From: CAVRUD01 sp963849635
GTDB taxonomy: Bacteria > Chloroflexota > Chloroflexia > Thermomicrobiales > UBA6265
Reading direction: 5' to 3'
NCBI GenBank assembly: GCA_963849635.1
Contig: CAWKIA010000015.1
Coordinates: forward strand, 14,166 to 78,165
DNA: 64,000 bases
Of this stretch, positions 36,046 to 45,324 are shown piece by piece. The translations under genes and the position numbers were made by a program. The stretch's first letter is position 1; every line of letters starts with the position of its first letter. The notes beneath the pieces are model-generated. The model was not told where the DNA came from. It searched no databases and worked only from the letters and a program-made list of their open reading frames with translations.

Positions 36046-36194
36046 TCTATCTCGGGGTAGACGCCGAGGCGACCAAACCGTCTTACGATGCTCGTGGTCG
36101 AACGTTCTATAAGCAGAAGCGGATAGTAGTTCGATCGTCCAGGCCGAAAACCGGCGATCCGCTTCTGAAAATCAGACCAGGGGAGGAATTATCC
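36046..36194 (+). promoter_or_regulatory. Dyad-promoter-stem-loop module A
   Basis: Upstream of a short ORF lie, in order: a dyad TCTATC-TCGG-GGTAGA (36046-36061), a promoter-like pair TTACGA (36083-36088) and TATAAG (36108-36113) spaced 19, and a 5'-UTR stem-loop with AGAAGCGGAT (36115-36124) pairing with ATCCGCTTCT (36157-36166) and an inner hairpin GCCG/CGGC (36143-36155). GGGAGGA follows seven bases before ATG 36195. A diverged second copy at 36438-36582 keeps all four parts. Confidence 0.65.
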
Positions 36195-36452
36195 ATGTTT
36201 GACCCTATCCAGCAGCAAGCTGGGATGACGTTCCTGCGCAGCATCGCGAAACAGGCCAGCCTAGGCGCACTGCCCTACCCGGCGGAGCCGCTCCCGCCAT
36301 CGGAGCCCGACCGGCGCCCGCTCTGGCGATCCCTTGGCGCCGGACTCGCCCGGTTCGTCCGGTTCGCTCGGGGCGCCCGGGCCGGACGCGCGGGCCGCGC
36401 TACTCCCTCAAGTCAACCGTTCGGGTCAACCGCCGAATCTATCCAAGGATAG
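36195..36452 (+). CDS. Small ORF 1 under module A
   Basis: The 85-residue frame begins MFDPIQQQAGMTFLRSIAKQ and carries a basic Ala/Gly/Arg-rich second half (LWRSLGAGLARFVRFARGAR). GGGAGGA is seven bases before the ATG. The last seven codons (STAESIQG and stop) overlap the dyad of module B, so their similarity to another short frame ending at 36,060 may be due to the DNA dyad rather than to the protein. No family recognised. It could be a regulatory peptide, a small antimicrobial or toxin peptide, or a by-product of a regulatory RNA. Confidence 0.5.
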   Translation: MFDPIQQQAGMTFLRSIAKQASLGALPYPAEPLPPSEPDRRPLWRSLGAGLARFVRFARGARAGRAGRATPSSQPFGSTAESIQG

Positions 36453-36582
36453 ACGCTGGGACGACCGGCTCGTCTTACGATGATGGTGGTCGAGCGTTCT
36501 ATAGGCAGAAAGCGGACAAGAGTTCGATCGTCGAAGCCGAAATCCGGCTGTCTGCTTCCGAAAATCAGTTCAGGAGACGAAA
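36438..36582 (+). promoter_or_regulatory. Dyad-promoter-stem-loop module B
   Basis: The second module has the dyad TCTATCC-AA-GGATAGA (36438-36453, perfect), TTACGA (36475-36480) and TATAGG (36500-36505) spaced 19, and a stem-loop in which AAGCGGACA (36510-36518) pairs with TGTCTGCTT (36549-36557) with a G-T pair, enclosing AGCCG/CGGCT. Where module A has a T-A pair in the stem, B has C-G: a compensatory change. AGGAG lies six bases before ATG 36583. Confidence 0.65.
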
Positions 36583-36801
36583 ATGCTTCCTTACACCGCC
36601 TATGACGTCGTTCGCATGGTCAATATCGAAGTCGATCTCCAACGCAAGCCCGTCCGCGAATATAACCACACCTTCGGTGACGATGCCGCTCCCCATTCCG
36701 ACCGCCCCGGCGGTGGTGGCCGCGGCTTCTTCGCCTCCACCCTGGCGTTGTTCGCTCGTCGCCCTCGCGCCGCCCAGGCTGCTCCCCGGCCGCTGGGCTA
36801 G
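36583..36801 (+). CDS. Small ORF 2 under module B
   Basis: The 72-residue frame begins MLPYTAYDVVRMVNIEVDLQ, a sequence that looks like real protein, and ends in a basic stretch (FFASTLALFARRPRAAQ). AGGAG is six bases upstream. It has no resemblance to ORF 1, although the DNA before both is alike. A strong terminator follows 75 bases on. No family recognised. Confidence 0.5.
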   Translation: MLPYTAYDVVRMVNIEVDLQRKPVREYNHTFGDDAAPHSDRPGGGGRGFFASTLALFARRPRAAQAAPRPLG

Positions 36802-37293
36802 GGAGCCCGGCCAAGCGAGCGAGGTTCCCCATGGCCAAACCTCTCCAGCGCTCCAGTCCGGCGCCGTGTCCATAACCCCGTTCCCACCCAGGGAACGGGG
36901 TTTTGGGGGTTAAGTAGGCCACGCTACGCACCTGTGGCACATGCTCTGCGACGTCTGTACTGCCGGCCGCGTCCAGCCAACGCGGTCGGGAAGTTCCCTC
37001 CGAGTCCGCTCCTAGCTAGCGGGTCGGCCGCGGCCCACAGAGCGGGTGCGGACGCCGGGACCGGCCAATCGGCCGATCCCGGCGTCCGTGTGTCTCCCAC
37101 CCGAACATGCGTCGTTGGGCCTGGCGGGCCTGCCCAGCCACGCCGTCGGTGGCACAGTTGTTGCTCGCCGTAGTCGCGACGCGCTCGGGGTGGTTGGAAC
37201 CCGGGCGCACTCGTCCGCGATGGCCTGCCGCTCACCGACCCTCCCCGGGCGGTGAAGCATCGGGCCAATCAGGCGCCAAAAGGGGGGAACCAC
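36802..37293. other. Gap with terminator and leader of the HTH gene
   Basis: About 490 bases hold the terminator at 36876-36904 and otherwise only GC-rich DNA. I see no other gene. AAAGGGGGG precedes ATG 37294. Confidence 0.5.
36876..36904 (+). terminator. Rho-independent terminator
   Basis: CCCCGTTCCC (36876-36885) pairs perfectly with GGGAACGGGG (36891-36900) around ACCCA, followed directly by TTTT. It ends the transcript of small ORF 2. Confidence 0.85.
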
Positions 37294-37512
37294 ATGGTCG
37301 CCGCACAGAACGATATGAGCCGGGGCAACCAGCTCATCGGCTTGTCCGAAGTCTCCAAGATGCTCGGCGTCAACCGGGCCACCGTCGCCAACTGGTTGCG
37401 GCAGGGACGCATTCCCGCCTTCCAGTACGGCGAGCGCGGCATCTACCGGCTCCGCCGCGAGGATGTCCTCACCTTCATCGAGCGCAGCCGCCTGCCGCAG
37501 TCCGACGACTAG
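37294..37512 (+). CDS. Excisionase-type helix-turn-helix protein
   Basis: This 72-residue protein is a small winged helix-turn-helix of the MerR/excisionase type (HTH_17). LIGLSEVSKMLGVNRATVAN gives the first two helices with recognition helix ATVANWLRQGRI, then IPAFQYGERGIYRLRREDVL forms the wing. Such proteins bind DNA as excisionases or regulators. ATG 37294 follows a GGGGGG-type ribosome binding site; GTG 37252 is an alternative start. It lies just after the two dyad modules and may be their regulator, which is inference. A perfect terminator follows. Confidence 0.85.
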   Translation: MVAAQNDMSRGNQLIGLSEVSKMLGVNRATVANWLRQGRIPAFQYGERGIYRLRREDVLTFIERSRLPQSDD

Positions 37513-37630
37513 CCGGCGAGCACTTAGCGGTTCGCTCCTCGGCGCTCTACCCAGATGGTTTGCTCGGCTGCTGGCTGGCTGGCGCGCGGATCGGGTGGAG
37601 CGGCTCATTGCAGCACACAAGGGATCAGAC

Positions 37631-37678
37631 TCACCCCCGGGGGCGTAGGCGATACGCCCCCGGGGGTGAATTCTTTTT
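37631..37678 (+). terminator. Rho-independent terminator
   Basis: TCACCCCCGGGGGCGT (37631-37646) pairs perfectly over 16 bp with 37654-37669, followed by a T-rich tract ending TTCTTTTT at 37671-37678. It ends the HTH gene. Confidence 0.9.
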
Positions 37679-37690
37679 CAGTCGTCGCAA

Positions 37691-37756
37691 CAACCCCCTA
37701 ACCCCGCGGCCCCCTTCCCTCCCGTTGCGACAGGGGAAGGGGGGTTAGCGGGGTAA
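37691..37756. repeat. GC-rich hairpin repeat
   Basis: CCCCTAACCCC ... GGGGTTAGCGGGG form an outer stem and CCCCTTCCC ... GGGGAAGGGG an inner one. A related hairpin lies at 29773-29801. It resembles the short repeats found between genes in such genomes. Confidence 0.5.
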
Positions 37757-37822
37757 CTTCCCGCCTCACTATGCTATCGTCCCTCACGAACCCGCCTCCG
37801 CCCGCTCGCCCTCCGGACCGCC

Positions 37823-38887
37823 GTGCTCACTCCCCCGTCTCCAACCAATAGCCTGCCGCACCTCGGTCCTTTGCGGCTGCCGGAAGGCTCCCTCGTCTCC
37901 TCCCTCCTGCGCCGCATCGGTCTGGCGATCGGGCTGATCCTCGCGATTACCGTCGTCATGTGGTTCGACCGTGACGGATTGCGGGATAACTCCCACCCCG
38001 AACGTGCTATCCGGCTGATCGACGTCTTCTATTTCACCGTCGTCTCCCTCACCACCGTCGGCTATGGCGATATCGTCCCCGTCAGCGGCGGGGGACGTCT
38101 CATCAACGCCATCCTGCTCACCCCGATCCGGATCTTTCTCTGGGCTCTCTTCCTCGGCACTGCCTACGAAGTCACCCTCCTCCGCCTGCGCTTTCAAGGA
38201 GAACGCCGCTTGCGCGACCTGCAAGAACGCCTCCGGAACCACGTCATCGTCTGCGGCTACGGCGTTAAAGGCCGCGCCATCGTCGATGAGCTCATCGCCC
38301 ACGGCCACCAGGAAGAGAACATCGTCGCCATCGACCTGGACGAGGGCAATGTCACCGCCGCCGCCAAACGCGGCCTCGTCGCCCTGCGCGGCGACGCCTC
38401 CACCGAGGCCATGCTGCGCACCGCCGCCATCCAGACGGCTTCTCACGTCCTCGTCGCCCCCCACCGGGACGACATCTGCGTCCTCATCTGCCTCACCGTC
38501 CGCTCCCTCGCCCCTGAGGTCGAGTTGGTCGCCGCCGCCCGCGAGGAGGAGAACATCAAGCTCCTCTACGGCGCCGGGGCAGACCTGGTCGTCGCCCCCT
38601 CGGTCTCCGGCGGCCGCCTCATGGCCGCCGCCGTTCGCCAGGAGGCTGTCCCCCTCTTCATGGAGGACATGCTCTCCTTCGGCGGCGGCCTCAGCATGGC
38701 CGAGCACGTTGTCGCTCCGGAGGAGGTTGGCCGTTTCCCGGGCGACCTGCCCGGTCTCGCCGGCTGCCTGATCGTCGGCGTCGCCCGCGGCCGCCAGCGC
38801 TTCCCCTTCAACCGCTGCGCCGATCTCCAGCTCCAGGCTGGGGACATCGTGGTCTACATCAGCGGGGGGAGGCCCAGCCAGGGGTAA
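37823..38887 (+). CDS. Potassium channel with TrkA-N (RCK) domain
   Basis: The 354-residue protein is a two-helix potassium channel fused to a ligand-binding regulator. An N-terminal membrane helix (RIGLAIGLILAITVVMW), the pore helix and selectivity filter TTVGYGDIVPVSGGG, then a second helix (LINAILLTPIRIFLWALFLG) form the pore. The cytosolic part carries the Rossmann loop VIVCGYGVKGRAIVDEL of RCK/TrkA-N and continues to a TrkA-C-like domain (LAGCLIVGVARGRQRFPFN ... LQAGDIVVYI). It probably passes K+ under control of a nucleotide or ion. GTG 37823 is the start. Single gene. Confidence 0.92.
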   Translation: MLTPPSPTNSLPHLGPLRLPEGSLVSSLLRRIGLAIGLILAITVVMWFDRDGLRDNSHPERAIRLIDVFYFTVVSLTTVGYGDIVPVSGGGRLINAILLTPIRIFLWALFLGTAYEVTLLRLRFQGERRLRDLQERLRNHVIVCGYGVKGRAIVDELIAHGHQEENIVAIDLDEGNVTAAAKRGLVALRGDASTEAMLRTAAIQTASHVLVAPHRDDICVLICLTVRSLAPEVELVAAAREEENIKLLYGAGADLVVAPSVSGGRLMAAAVRQEAVPLFMEDMLSFGGGLSMAEHVVAPEEVGRFPGDLPGLAGCLIVGVARGRQRFPFNRCADLQLQAGDIVVYISGGRPSQG

Positions 38888-39572
38888 GGCGAGGCGTTCG
38901 GCGTTCGGCGTCCGGGACGGTTCGCGGTCGCCCCGACCCACCCGGTCATCCCGAGCTTGTCGAGGGATCTTGATGGAGATGGCGCTCCGATGGTGCCGCC
39001 GTCTTCGAGAGGACGATGTCGTGTTCTCGGGGGCCGGGGCTTCGTCGCTACGCCGATCCCTTCTAGATTCCTCGACAAGCTCGGAATGACAGGGTGGGTC
39101 GGGACGCCAGCGATACGATTCTCGCCGAATGCCGAATGTCGGATGCCGAATGCCGGGAGGGTACCAGTACCCTTATGCGGACAATAGCGCCAAAATCCGC
39201 AAGGATCGCGTGGCATTCATCGCGACAATATCTAAGAAACCGGCTACCAATCGATAATTGACCATGGTAAGATCATGGAGCAAAGACGGATTATTTCATC
39301 GATGCGTGCTGTTCGTTTAGCTCTCGTGCTGACCCGCATCGCGCCGCCGGGCAAATCCCACGGCCGAAAGCGGGTTGCGCCGCGTGGCGGCGCGGAATCT
39401 GAGCTAAGTCGAACGGCAGCCCCAGTGCCTCAAGTACTTCGGTACGCGGTGCATGGCGCGGGGAGCACAAGTACATTACACGGGGTGCGGGGCCGTGTGG
39501 ATCGTTGGCCGGCTCAGCGATGAACCGACCAGCAGGCAAACCGGCCACGGGGGACTGGGAGGAGTGTGCGTC
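38888..39572. other. Long intergenic region with a MITE-like element
   Basis: About 685 bases lie before the PKD/Ig-like protein. The first 216 hold the inverted-repeat element at 38932-39103. The rest has several small stems and the promoter of the next gene, for which I could not find a convincing pair. Confidence 0.4.
38932..39103. repeat. MITE-like element with 34-bp terminal inverted repeats
   Basis: Bases 38932-38965 and 39070-39103 are inverted repeats matching at 32 of 34 positions (CCCGACCCACCC ... CGAGG). They enclose about 100 bases without a frame, total 172 bp. I see no flanking target duplication. It resembles a non-autonomous mobile element or a repeat-family member. Confidence 0.65.
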
Positions 39573-42500
39573 GTGAGCGTTTCAATGCAACTACGGCTCG
39601 CCAGGCTGTGCTGCGGGTTCCTCGCGGCCATCATGGTTGTGGGCCTGGCGGCAGGGACCCCCTTGCTGCTCCAGCCCGCCGCCGCCGCGCCGCCAACTGT
39701 CAGCGTCGCGAGCACCCAGCTTCTTTGGGAGGCCACCAGTCCGCAGGGCGCCACCGTCACGCTCGATGGCACCGGCACCTCCGCGGACGCGACCCAGTTC
39801 CAGTGGTGGATCGCCTGCACCACGCAGCCGCCGTGCGCCGGCGGAACCCTCCTCGGGTCGACCAAGATCCTCCAAACTACCCTGGGCATCGGCAGCAGCC
39901 CCATTACCCTCTGGGCCGCCAACGCCGCTAACGAGTGGGCTCAGTCCTCGATCATCAACGTCGTTGTCCAGGCCACCGCGCCGGTCGCCAACGCCGGCAT
40001 CGACAACAACTACAACGCCACCAGCCCCCAGGGCGCCAGCGTCACCCTCAATGGCTCCGGTTCCACCGGCGCCGCCACCTACTCGTGGTCAGCCAACCAG
40101 GTTGAGATCGCCACCGGCGCCACTCCGACTGTCACTCTCCCGATCGGCACCAACGTCGTCACCTTGACGGTCGGCAGCGCTGGCGGCCTGTTCGCCTCCG
40201 ACAACGTCATCATCGGCGTCGTCGCCATCGTGCCCGACGCCAACGCCGGTCCGGACCAGACCGTCCCCTCGCCCACTGGCAGCCCGGTCGCGGTTACCCT
40301 CAACGGCAGTGGCTCGACCAACACCGCCTCCTACTCCTGGGATCTCCCCGGTAGCCTGCCCAACGCCACCGGTGTCTCTCCCACCGTCAACCTGCCAGTC
40401 GGCAACCACACTATTACCCTGACCGCCACCAGTGCTAGCGGCAACACCGACACCGACACCGTCGGGATCAACGTCACCGGGCCGCCCCCGCCACTCAACG
40501 CCGACGCCGGCCCGGATCGCACCGCCTACCTGTCCAACGGCACCACCGCCACTGTCCCCATGGACGGCACCAACTCCACCGGCGCCATCTCCTACTCCTG
40601 GCGAGGAGGTCGGCACCGTTGCGCCCGTCTTCACCGGGCCGACCCCGACCTTCCTCCTCACCCAGGGCACCAAAACCATCCGCCTGACCATCACCGGCGT
40701 CGACGGCTCGACTGATACGGACGATGTCATCATCACCGTCCTGCCGGAACCGCCGCTCTCCGCCGACGCCGGCCCGGACCAGACCGTCGTCGCCAGCAAC
40801 GGCACCAATGCCCAGGTCCAGCTCGATGGCTCCGGCTCCAACGGTGCCGTCTCCTACGCCTGGAACCTGCCCGGTTCCCTCCCGGACGCCACCGGCCAGA
40901 AGCCCGTCGTCACCCTCCCGATCGGCAGCTTCAGCATCACCCTGACGACCACCAGCGCCAGCAACGCCACCAGGATCGACACGGTCGTCATCACCGTCCA
41001 GAAGCCGCTGCCAAGCTCAACCGTCAGCCTCAGCCAGGGACCGGTCGGCACCATCCTCAACTACTCGTTCATCGGCTTCCCGTCCAATACCCTGGTCAAC
41101 ATTTTCTTCGTCGGCCAGGGCGCCTCCGTCCAGGCGACCCAGATCAGCTCCAACGCCTCCGGGGTCGGCGGCGGCTCCCTCATCGTTCCGACCATGGTCG
41201 GCGGCGCCAAGGAGGTCCGCTTCGTCGTCGCTGGCAGCATCGTTTCCCTCAGCGGCTTCACCATCACCCCGCGGTTCCGGCTCACTCCGGCCACCGTCGA
41301 GCGGGGCGACGCGGTCACGATGAGCGTCTCTGGCTTCCGGGCGAACGAAGATATCCGGATCCGCTGGCGGATCAACGGCGAGTTCGTCCAGGTCGCTTCC
41401 GGCGCCACCAATGGCAGCGGGGTCGCCTCCGGCACGATCCCCGTCCCGGCCAGCGCGTCCCTCGGCGTCAACACGGTCCGCGTCGATGGCGAATTCAGCT
41501 CCGCCCAGACCAGCGGCATCTCCGTCATTGCCGATGCCAATCCCGCCGCGATCATCGCCCCGGACCGGGGGACCGTCGGCACGGTCGTCACCTACAACGT
41601 CACCAACTTCCCGGCGATCGTGACCGTCAACATCGCCCTGATCAAGCCCACCGGCGGCTCGGTCGTCCTCGGCAGCGTCGAGACCAACTCCAGCGGCGCC
41701 GGTACCGGCAGCTTCGTCGTCCCCGCGACCCCGGGCGGCGCCAACCAGACGGTCCGCTTCTCCTCCGGCAACTTCGTCGCCGAGACCATCTTCGAGGTCG
41801 TGCCGCGCATCAGCGTCGCCGCCGGCAGTCAGGGCGGCCAGACCAAGGTCAACCTGCGCGGCTTCGGCAAGGGCGAGGTCGTCAACATTCGCTGGCTCGT
41901 CGGCGGCACCTACCAGACCGTTGGCACGGTCACCGCCTCCAATACGGGCAGCGTCACCGACTTTGCGGTCACCATCCCGTCCAACGCCGCCATCGGCAAC
42001 AACACCGTCCGGGCCGAAGGCCAGACATTCAGTGCCCAGACGAACGCCGCCGCCGTCTCAGAGGGCGTCCCGCCAGCGCCGGAGGCCGAGGTCTCGGTCA
42101 GCCCGGTCCGGGCGATCGTCGGCACGACCATCTCCTACACCATCGCGCACTTCCCGGCCTCGGCCACGGTCGACATCACCTTGCGGAAGCTCTCCGGCAC
42201 GCCGCTGGTCCTCGGCAGCGTCCAGACCAACGCCCAAGGCGCGGCCTCCGGCACCTTCGTCCTCCCGGCGACCCCGGGCGGCGCCGGCCAGGCGGTCCGG
42301 TTCACCTCCGGTCTCGTCATCAAAGATGCCGCCTTCGAGGTCGCGCCCCGGATCCTGGTCTCCGATGGGACCGCCGGTCAGCCGACATCTGTCTCCCTGC
42401 GCGGCTTCGGCAAGAACGAGGTCGTCAACATCCGCTGGCTGGTGGGCAGCACCTGGGTGGCGGTCGGCTCCGCCACCATGTCCAACTCCGGCAGTGCCAA

Positions 42501-43173
42501 CCCCACGGTGACCATTCCGGCCAACGCCGCCCCTGGGAATAACTCGGTTCGCGCCGACGGTCCCCAGTTCTCCGCCCAGACCAACTTCGCCGAAGTGAGT
42601 GCCGCGCCTCCGGTCGAGGAGGCCACGGCCAGCGTCAGTCCAAACCGGGCGATCGTCGGCACCGTGATCTCTTACAGCATCGAGAACCACCCGGCCACGA
42701 CGACCATCGACGTGGTCCTTCACAGGCCATCCGGCACATCGCTCCCGCTCGGCAGCGTCCAGACCGACGCCCAGGGCGCGGCCTCCGGCACGTTCGTTCT
42801 CCCGGCCACCCCGGGCGGGGCCGGCCAGGCGATCGTCTTTCTCCTCCATCCCATCCCGGGCGCGCCGCCCGGCGGCAGGGGTGGGGTCGGCGTCGACTTC
42901 GAGGTCGTGCCCCGCATCCTGGTCTCCGCCGGGACCGCCGGTGAGCCCACCGGCGTCTCCCTGCGCGGCTTCCGCGCGGGCGAAATCGTCTCGATCCGCT
43001 GGCTGGTCGGGGAGACCTGGGAGTTGGTTGGCACCGCCACCATGTCCAGCACCGGCAGCGCCAACGTCGAGGTGACGATCCCTGAAGACGCCGCAATTGG
43101 GAATAACTCCGTCCGCGCCGACGGCCCCCAGTCCGCCGCGCAGACCGACTTCGCCTCCGTCTCGGCCCCGTAA
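39573..43173 (+). CDS. Secreted PKD-like/Ig-like repeat protein, frameshifted
   Basis: GTG 39573 (GGGAGGAG eight bases upstream) opens a frame with a signal peptide (RLCCGFLAAIMVVGLAAG). Then come four or five PKD-like modules, each with ANAGPDQT, VTLNGSGST and YSWxLP. After these, four pairs of Ig-like modules follow, in the A-B order also found in the Tat/Cys-rich paralogues: A with VRxIVGTxISYxIxxFPxxA and ATPGGAGQ; B with PRI, SLRGFGKxEVVNIRWLVG and GNNSVRADGP. A base is missing near 40,603 (SYSWR, then EEVGTVAPVF expected). Corrected length is about 1,199 residues. No anchor motif at the end; it is probably released or held by the cell wall by other means. Confidence 0.8.
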
Positions 43174-43223
43174 GAGCCGCAATCGCTCGACGGGATTTGC
43201 CCGGACACTACTACGTGACCTGA

Positions 43224-43257
43224 CGACCCAGGTGGCCTGGACAGGCCACCTGGGTCG
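43224..43257 (+). terminator. Perfect 16-bp hairpin
   Basis: CGACCCAGGTGGCCTG (43224-43239) and its complement (43242-43257) form a 16-bp perfect stem with a 2-base loop, followed by CGTTTG. It ends the PKD/Ig-like gene. Confidence 0.8.
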
Positions 43258-43326
43258 CGTTTGCGGCCCGTGGTGGGTCGCGGCTTCATGATCCGATTCG
43301 ATCCCGGCAATCGGTTTGAAAGGGCC

Positions 43327-43581
43327 TTGACTGACCGGCACCAAACTTGTAGCCTGAACGCGCGTTCGTACATGTATGATGGGTCGAATGGCATCTTCCC
43401 AAACGGCCTGCTCCCCAATACCAGTAAACCAGCACCGGCTGGTACGACTGGGAAGTGGGATTGACCACGTTCTTTATCGCCCTGCGAATCGTGTGACGCA
43501 GGTATCCATCGGTCGATACGAGGCCCGTGCGCTGGCTGCCGCTGGGGGCAACCGGAGAGCTGGATAGGGAGGGGCAAAAGG
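43327..43581 (+). promoter_or_regulatory. Promoter and conserved leader of Tat/Cys-rich paralogue 1
   Basis: TTGACT (43327-43332), 17 bases, and TAGCCT (43350-43355) form the promoter. A leader of about 220 nt follows. It contains TACCAG (43419-43424) pairing with CTGGTA (43439-43444) around a loop with AAACCAGCA, and an outer stem CTTCCC/GGGAAG. GGGAGGGG stands seven bases before TTG 43582. The other three paralogues have the same arrangement, although the -35 of the copy at 56,476 is poor. Confidence 0.7.
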
Positions 43582-44983
43582 TTGGACGGTCGCGACTTTG
43601 ATAACTTGACGCGCAGATTCGCGCGTCTGCGGTCTCGCCGAGATGTCATCAAGGCGGGTATTGGCGCGGCGTTGGCCGGAGGCGTGCTCGCCGGCCGCGG
43701 CGTTACGCCATTCAAGGCTGCCGCCCAGACGGGTCCACACCCGTTCTGCGACGGCGCCGCCCCCTCCACCTCCTGCGGCGTCAGCTGCCTGTGCGCCAGC
43801 CATGTGGGTGGCGGCGGCGCCTGTTACCAAACCGCGAACTGGTGCAATAACCCCGACGGATGCAACAGCGACGCGGACTGCGAATCCAATCTTTTCTGCG
43901 TCACCAACAACACCGCCGCTCTCAATTGCGCACCGGCCGGTTCAGCCGGAATCTGCGCGTTGCCGTGCATTATCGTGACAACCACGACCACGACCACGAC
44001 ACACGGCAGCACCGACCACCACCACCACGGCCGCTCCGACGACGACGGCCGCGCCGACCACCACCACGACGGCAGCCCCACACCACCCGACGACCACCAC
44101 GACCACGCCTGGCCCAACGACTACCACCACGCCTGGTCCGACCACCACGCCAGGACCGACCACCACGACCACCACCGCCGCGCCGCCGCGCATCCGCATC
44201 ACCCCGGATACCGTCCAGCGCGGCCAGACGGTCGCCGCCGGCGTCACCGGCTTTGGCCCGAGCGAATCCGCCCGCATCCGCTGGCGCGTCAACGGCGTCT
44301 GGGTCCAGGTCGGCATGCTGACCACCGCCGCCGACGGCACCGGCACGGTGAACGTGGTGGTGCCGCTCGACGCGGACGAAGGGGCCAATTCCGTCCGCGC
44401 CGACGGCACCACCCACGCCGCCCAGACCAACGCCGTCACCGTCGTGGTCCCGCCGCCGCCGGCCGTCACCCTGGATCCGGTCCGCGGTACGGTCAACACC
44501 GACGTCGCCTACACGGTGGCCAACTTCCCGGCCAACGCGGCGGGGACGATCACCTGGCGCCGCACCAGCGGCAGCATCATCGACATCGGCACCTTCCAGA
44601 CGAATGCCTCCGGCGCGGCGACCGGCTCCTTCCCGGTCCCGGCCACTCCGGGCGGCGCCGGCCAGGTCGTCACCTTCACCTCCGGCAGCGTTTCCAAGAC
44701 AGCCACCTACGAGGTGGCGCCGAGGATCAAGGTCGCGAGCGGGGCGGTCGGGGACACGGTCGATGTCTCCCTGCGCGGCTTCGGCCGGCAGGAGGCGGGG
44801 ATCCGAATCCGCTGGCTAATCAACGGCTCCTGGGTGCAGGTAGGGACGGCGAACGCCAGCAACACCGGCAGCGCCAATGTCGGCGTCGACATCCCGACCG
44901 GCGCGGTGGTCGGCGAAAATTCGGTCCGCGGCGACGGTCCCCAGTTCCGCGCCCAGACCAACGTGGCGACGGTCACGGCCTAA
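43582..44983 (+). CDS. Tat-exported Cys-rich/Ig-like protein 1, frameshifted in Thr linker
   Basis: The start is TTG 43582 with GGGAGGGG upstream. Residues 1-45 are a Tat leader (RSRRDVIKAGIGAALAGG), then a Cys-rich domain with the same cysteine order as its paralogues. A Thr-rich linker follows, where one base is lost near 43,997. The true frame continues through AAPTTTT repeats, then a B-type module (TPDTVQRGQTVAAGVTGFG), an A-type (VRGTVNTDVAYTVANFPANA) and a B-type (SLRGFGRQEAGIRIRWLING), ending at 44,983. The first A-type module of the other copies is missing. The corrected product is about 466 residues. A strong terminator follows. Confidence 0.75.
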
Positions 44984-45024
44984 CCGGACCGTCGTCGCCC
45001 GCGGGGACTCGGCACAGAGCAATC

Positions 45025-45069
45025 GAGCGAACCAGGTGGTGCTACGGCGCCACCTGGTTCGCTCTTTTT
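45025..45069 (+). terminator. Rho-independent terminator
   Basis: GAGCGAACCAGGTGG (45025-45039) pairs perfectly with 45050-45064 and is followed directly by TTTTT (45065-45069). Confidence 0.9.
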
Positions 45070-45324
45070 GGCTCCCTACGAGCACCATGCCGCATTTCGT
45101 AGGGGCAGACCGGCGTGTCTGCCCGGCCACGCCGATGCCTCGCTGCCGGTGGAAGGCGCCGCTTCGCCCGCCGCCGTCGCGAAGCCGCGGGTGTGGCAAA
45201 ATGCGTGATCACCGGCACCTCTATTCGGCCCGCCAAAGGCAATCGGCTTGATGCGTACACGGGCATCACAACCTAGGCAAAGGAAAAATATGTCAGCGTC
45301 GATGCCGATATGGTGGAGTCTGCC

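Larger units (their letters stand above)
43174..43581. other. Terminator and promoter/leader region
   Basis: About 400 bases hold the terminator of the PKD/Ig-like gene (43224-43257) and the promoter and leader of the next gene (43327 onwards). No other gene. Confidence 0.5.

Noticed and set aside
35797..36060. 87-codon ORF upstream of module A
   Set aside because: It ends STPESISG, like small ORF 1, but lacks a good start site and overlaps the dyad, which explains the similar tail. Kept only as part of the module finding.
37784..38941. Antisense frame of the potassium channel gene
   Set aside because: Asp/Glu/Gly-rich mirror of a GC-rich gene; no start context.
39300..39420. c-di-GMP-I riboswitch before the PKD protein
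   Set aside because: GGGCAAA ... CGAAAGC ... CTAAGTCG ... GGCAGCC recalls part of the class I aptamer, but the GACGCAAAGCC core is missing.
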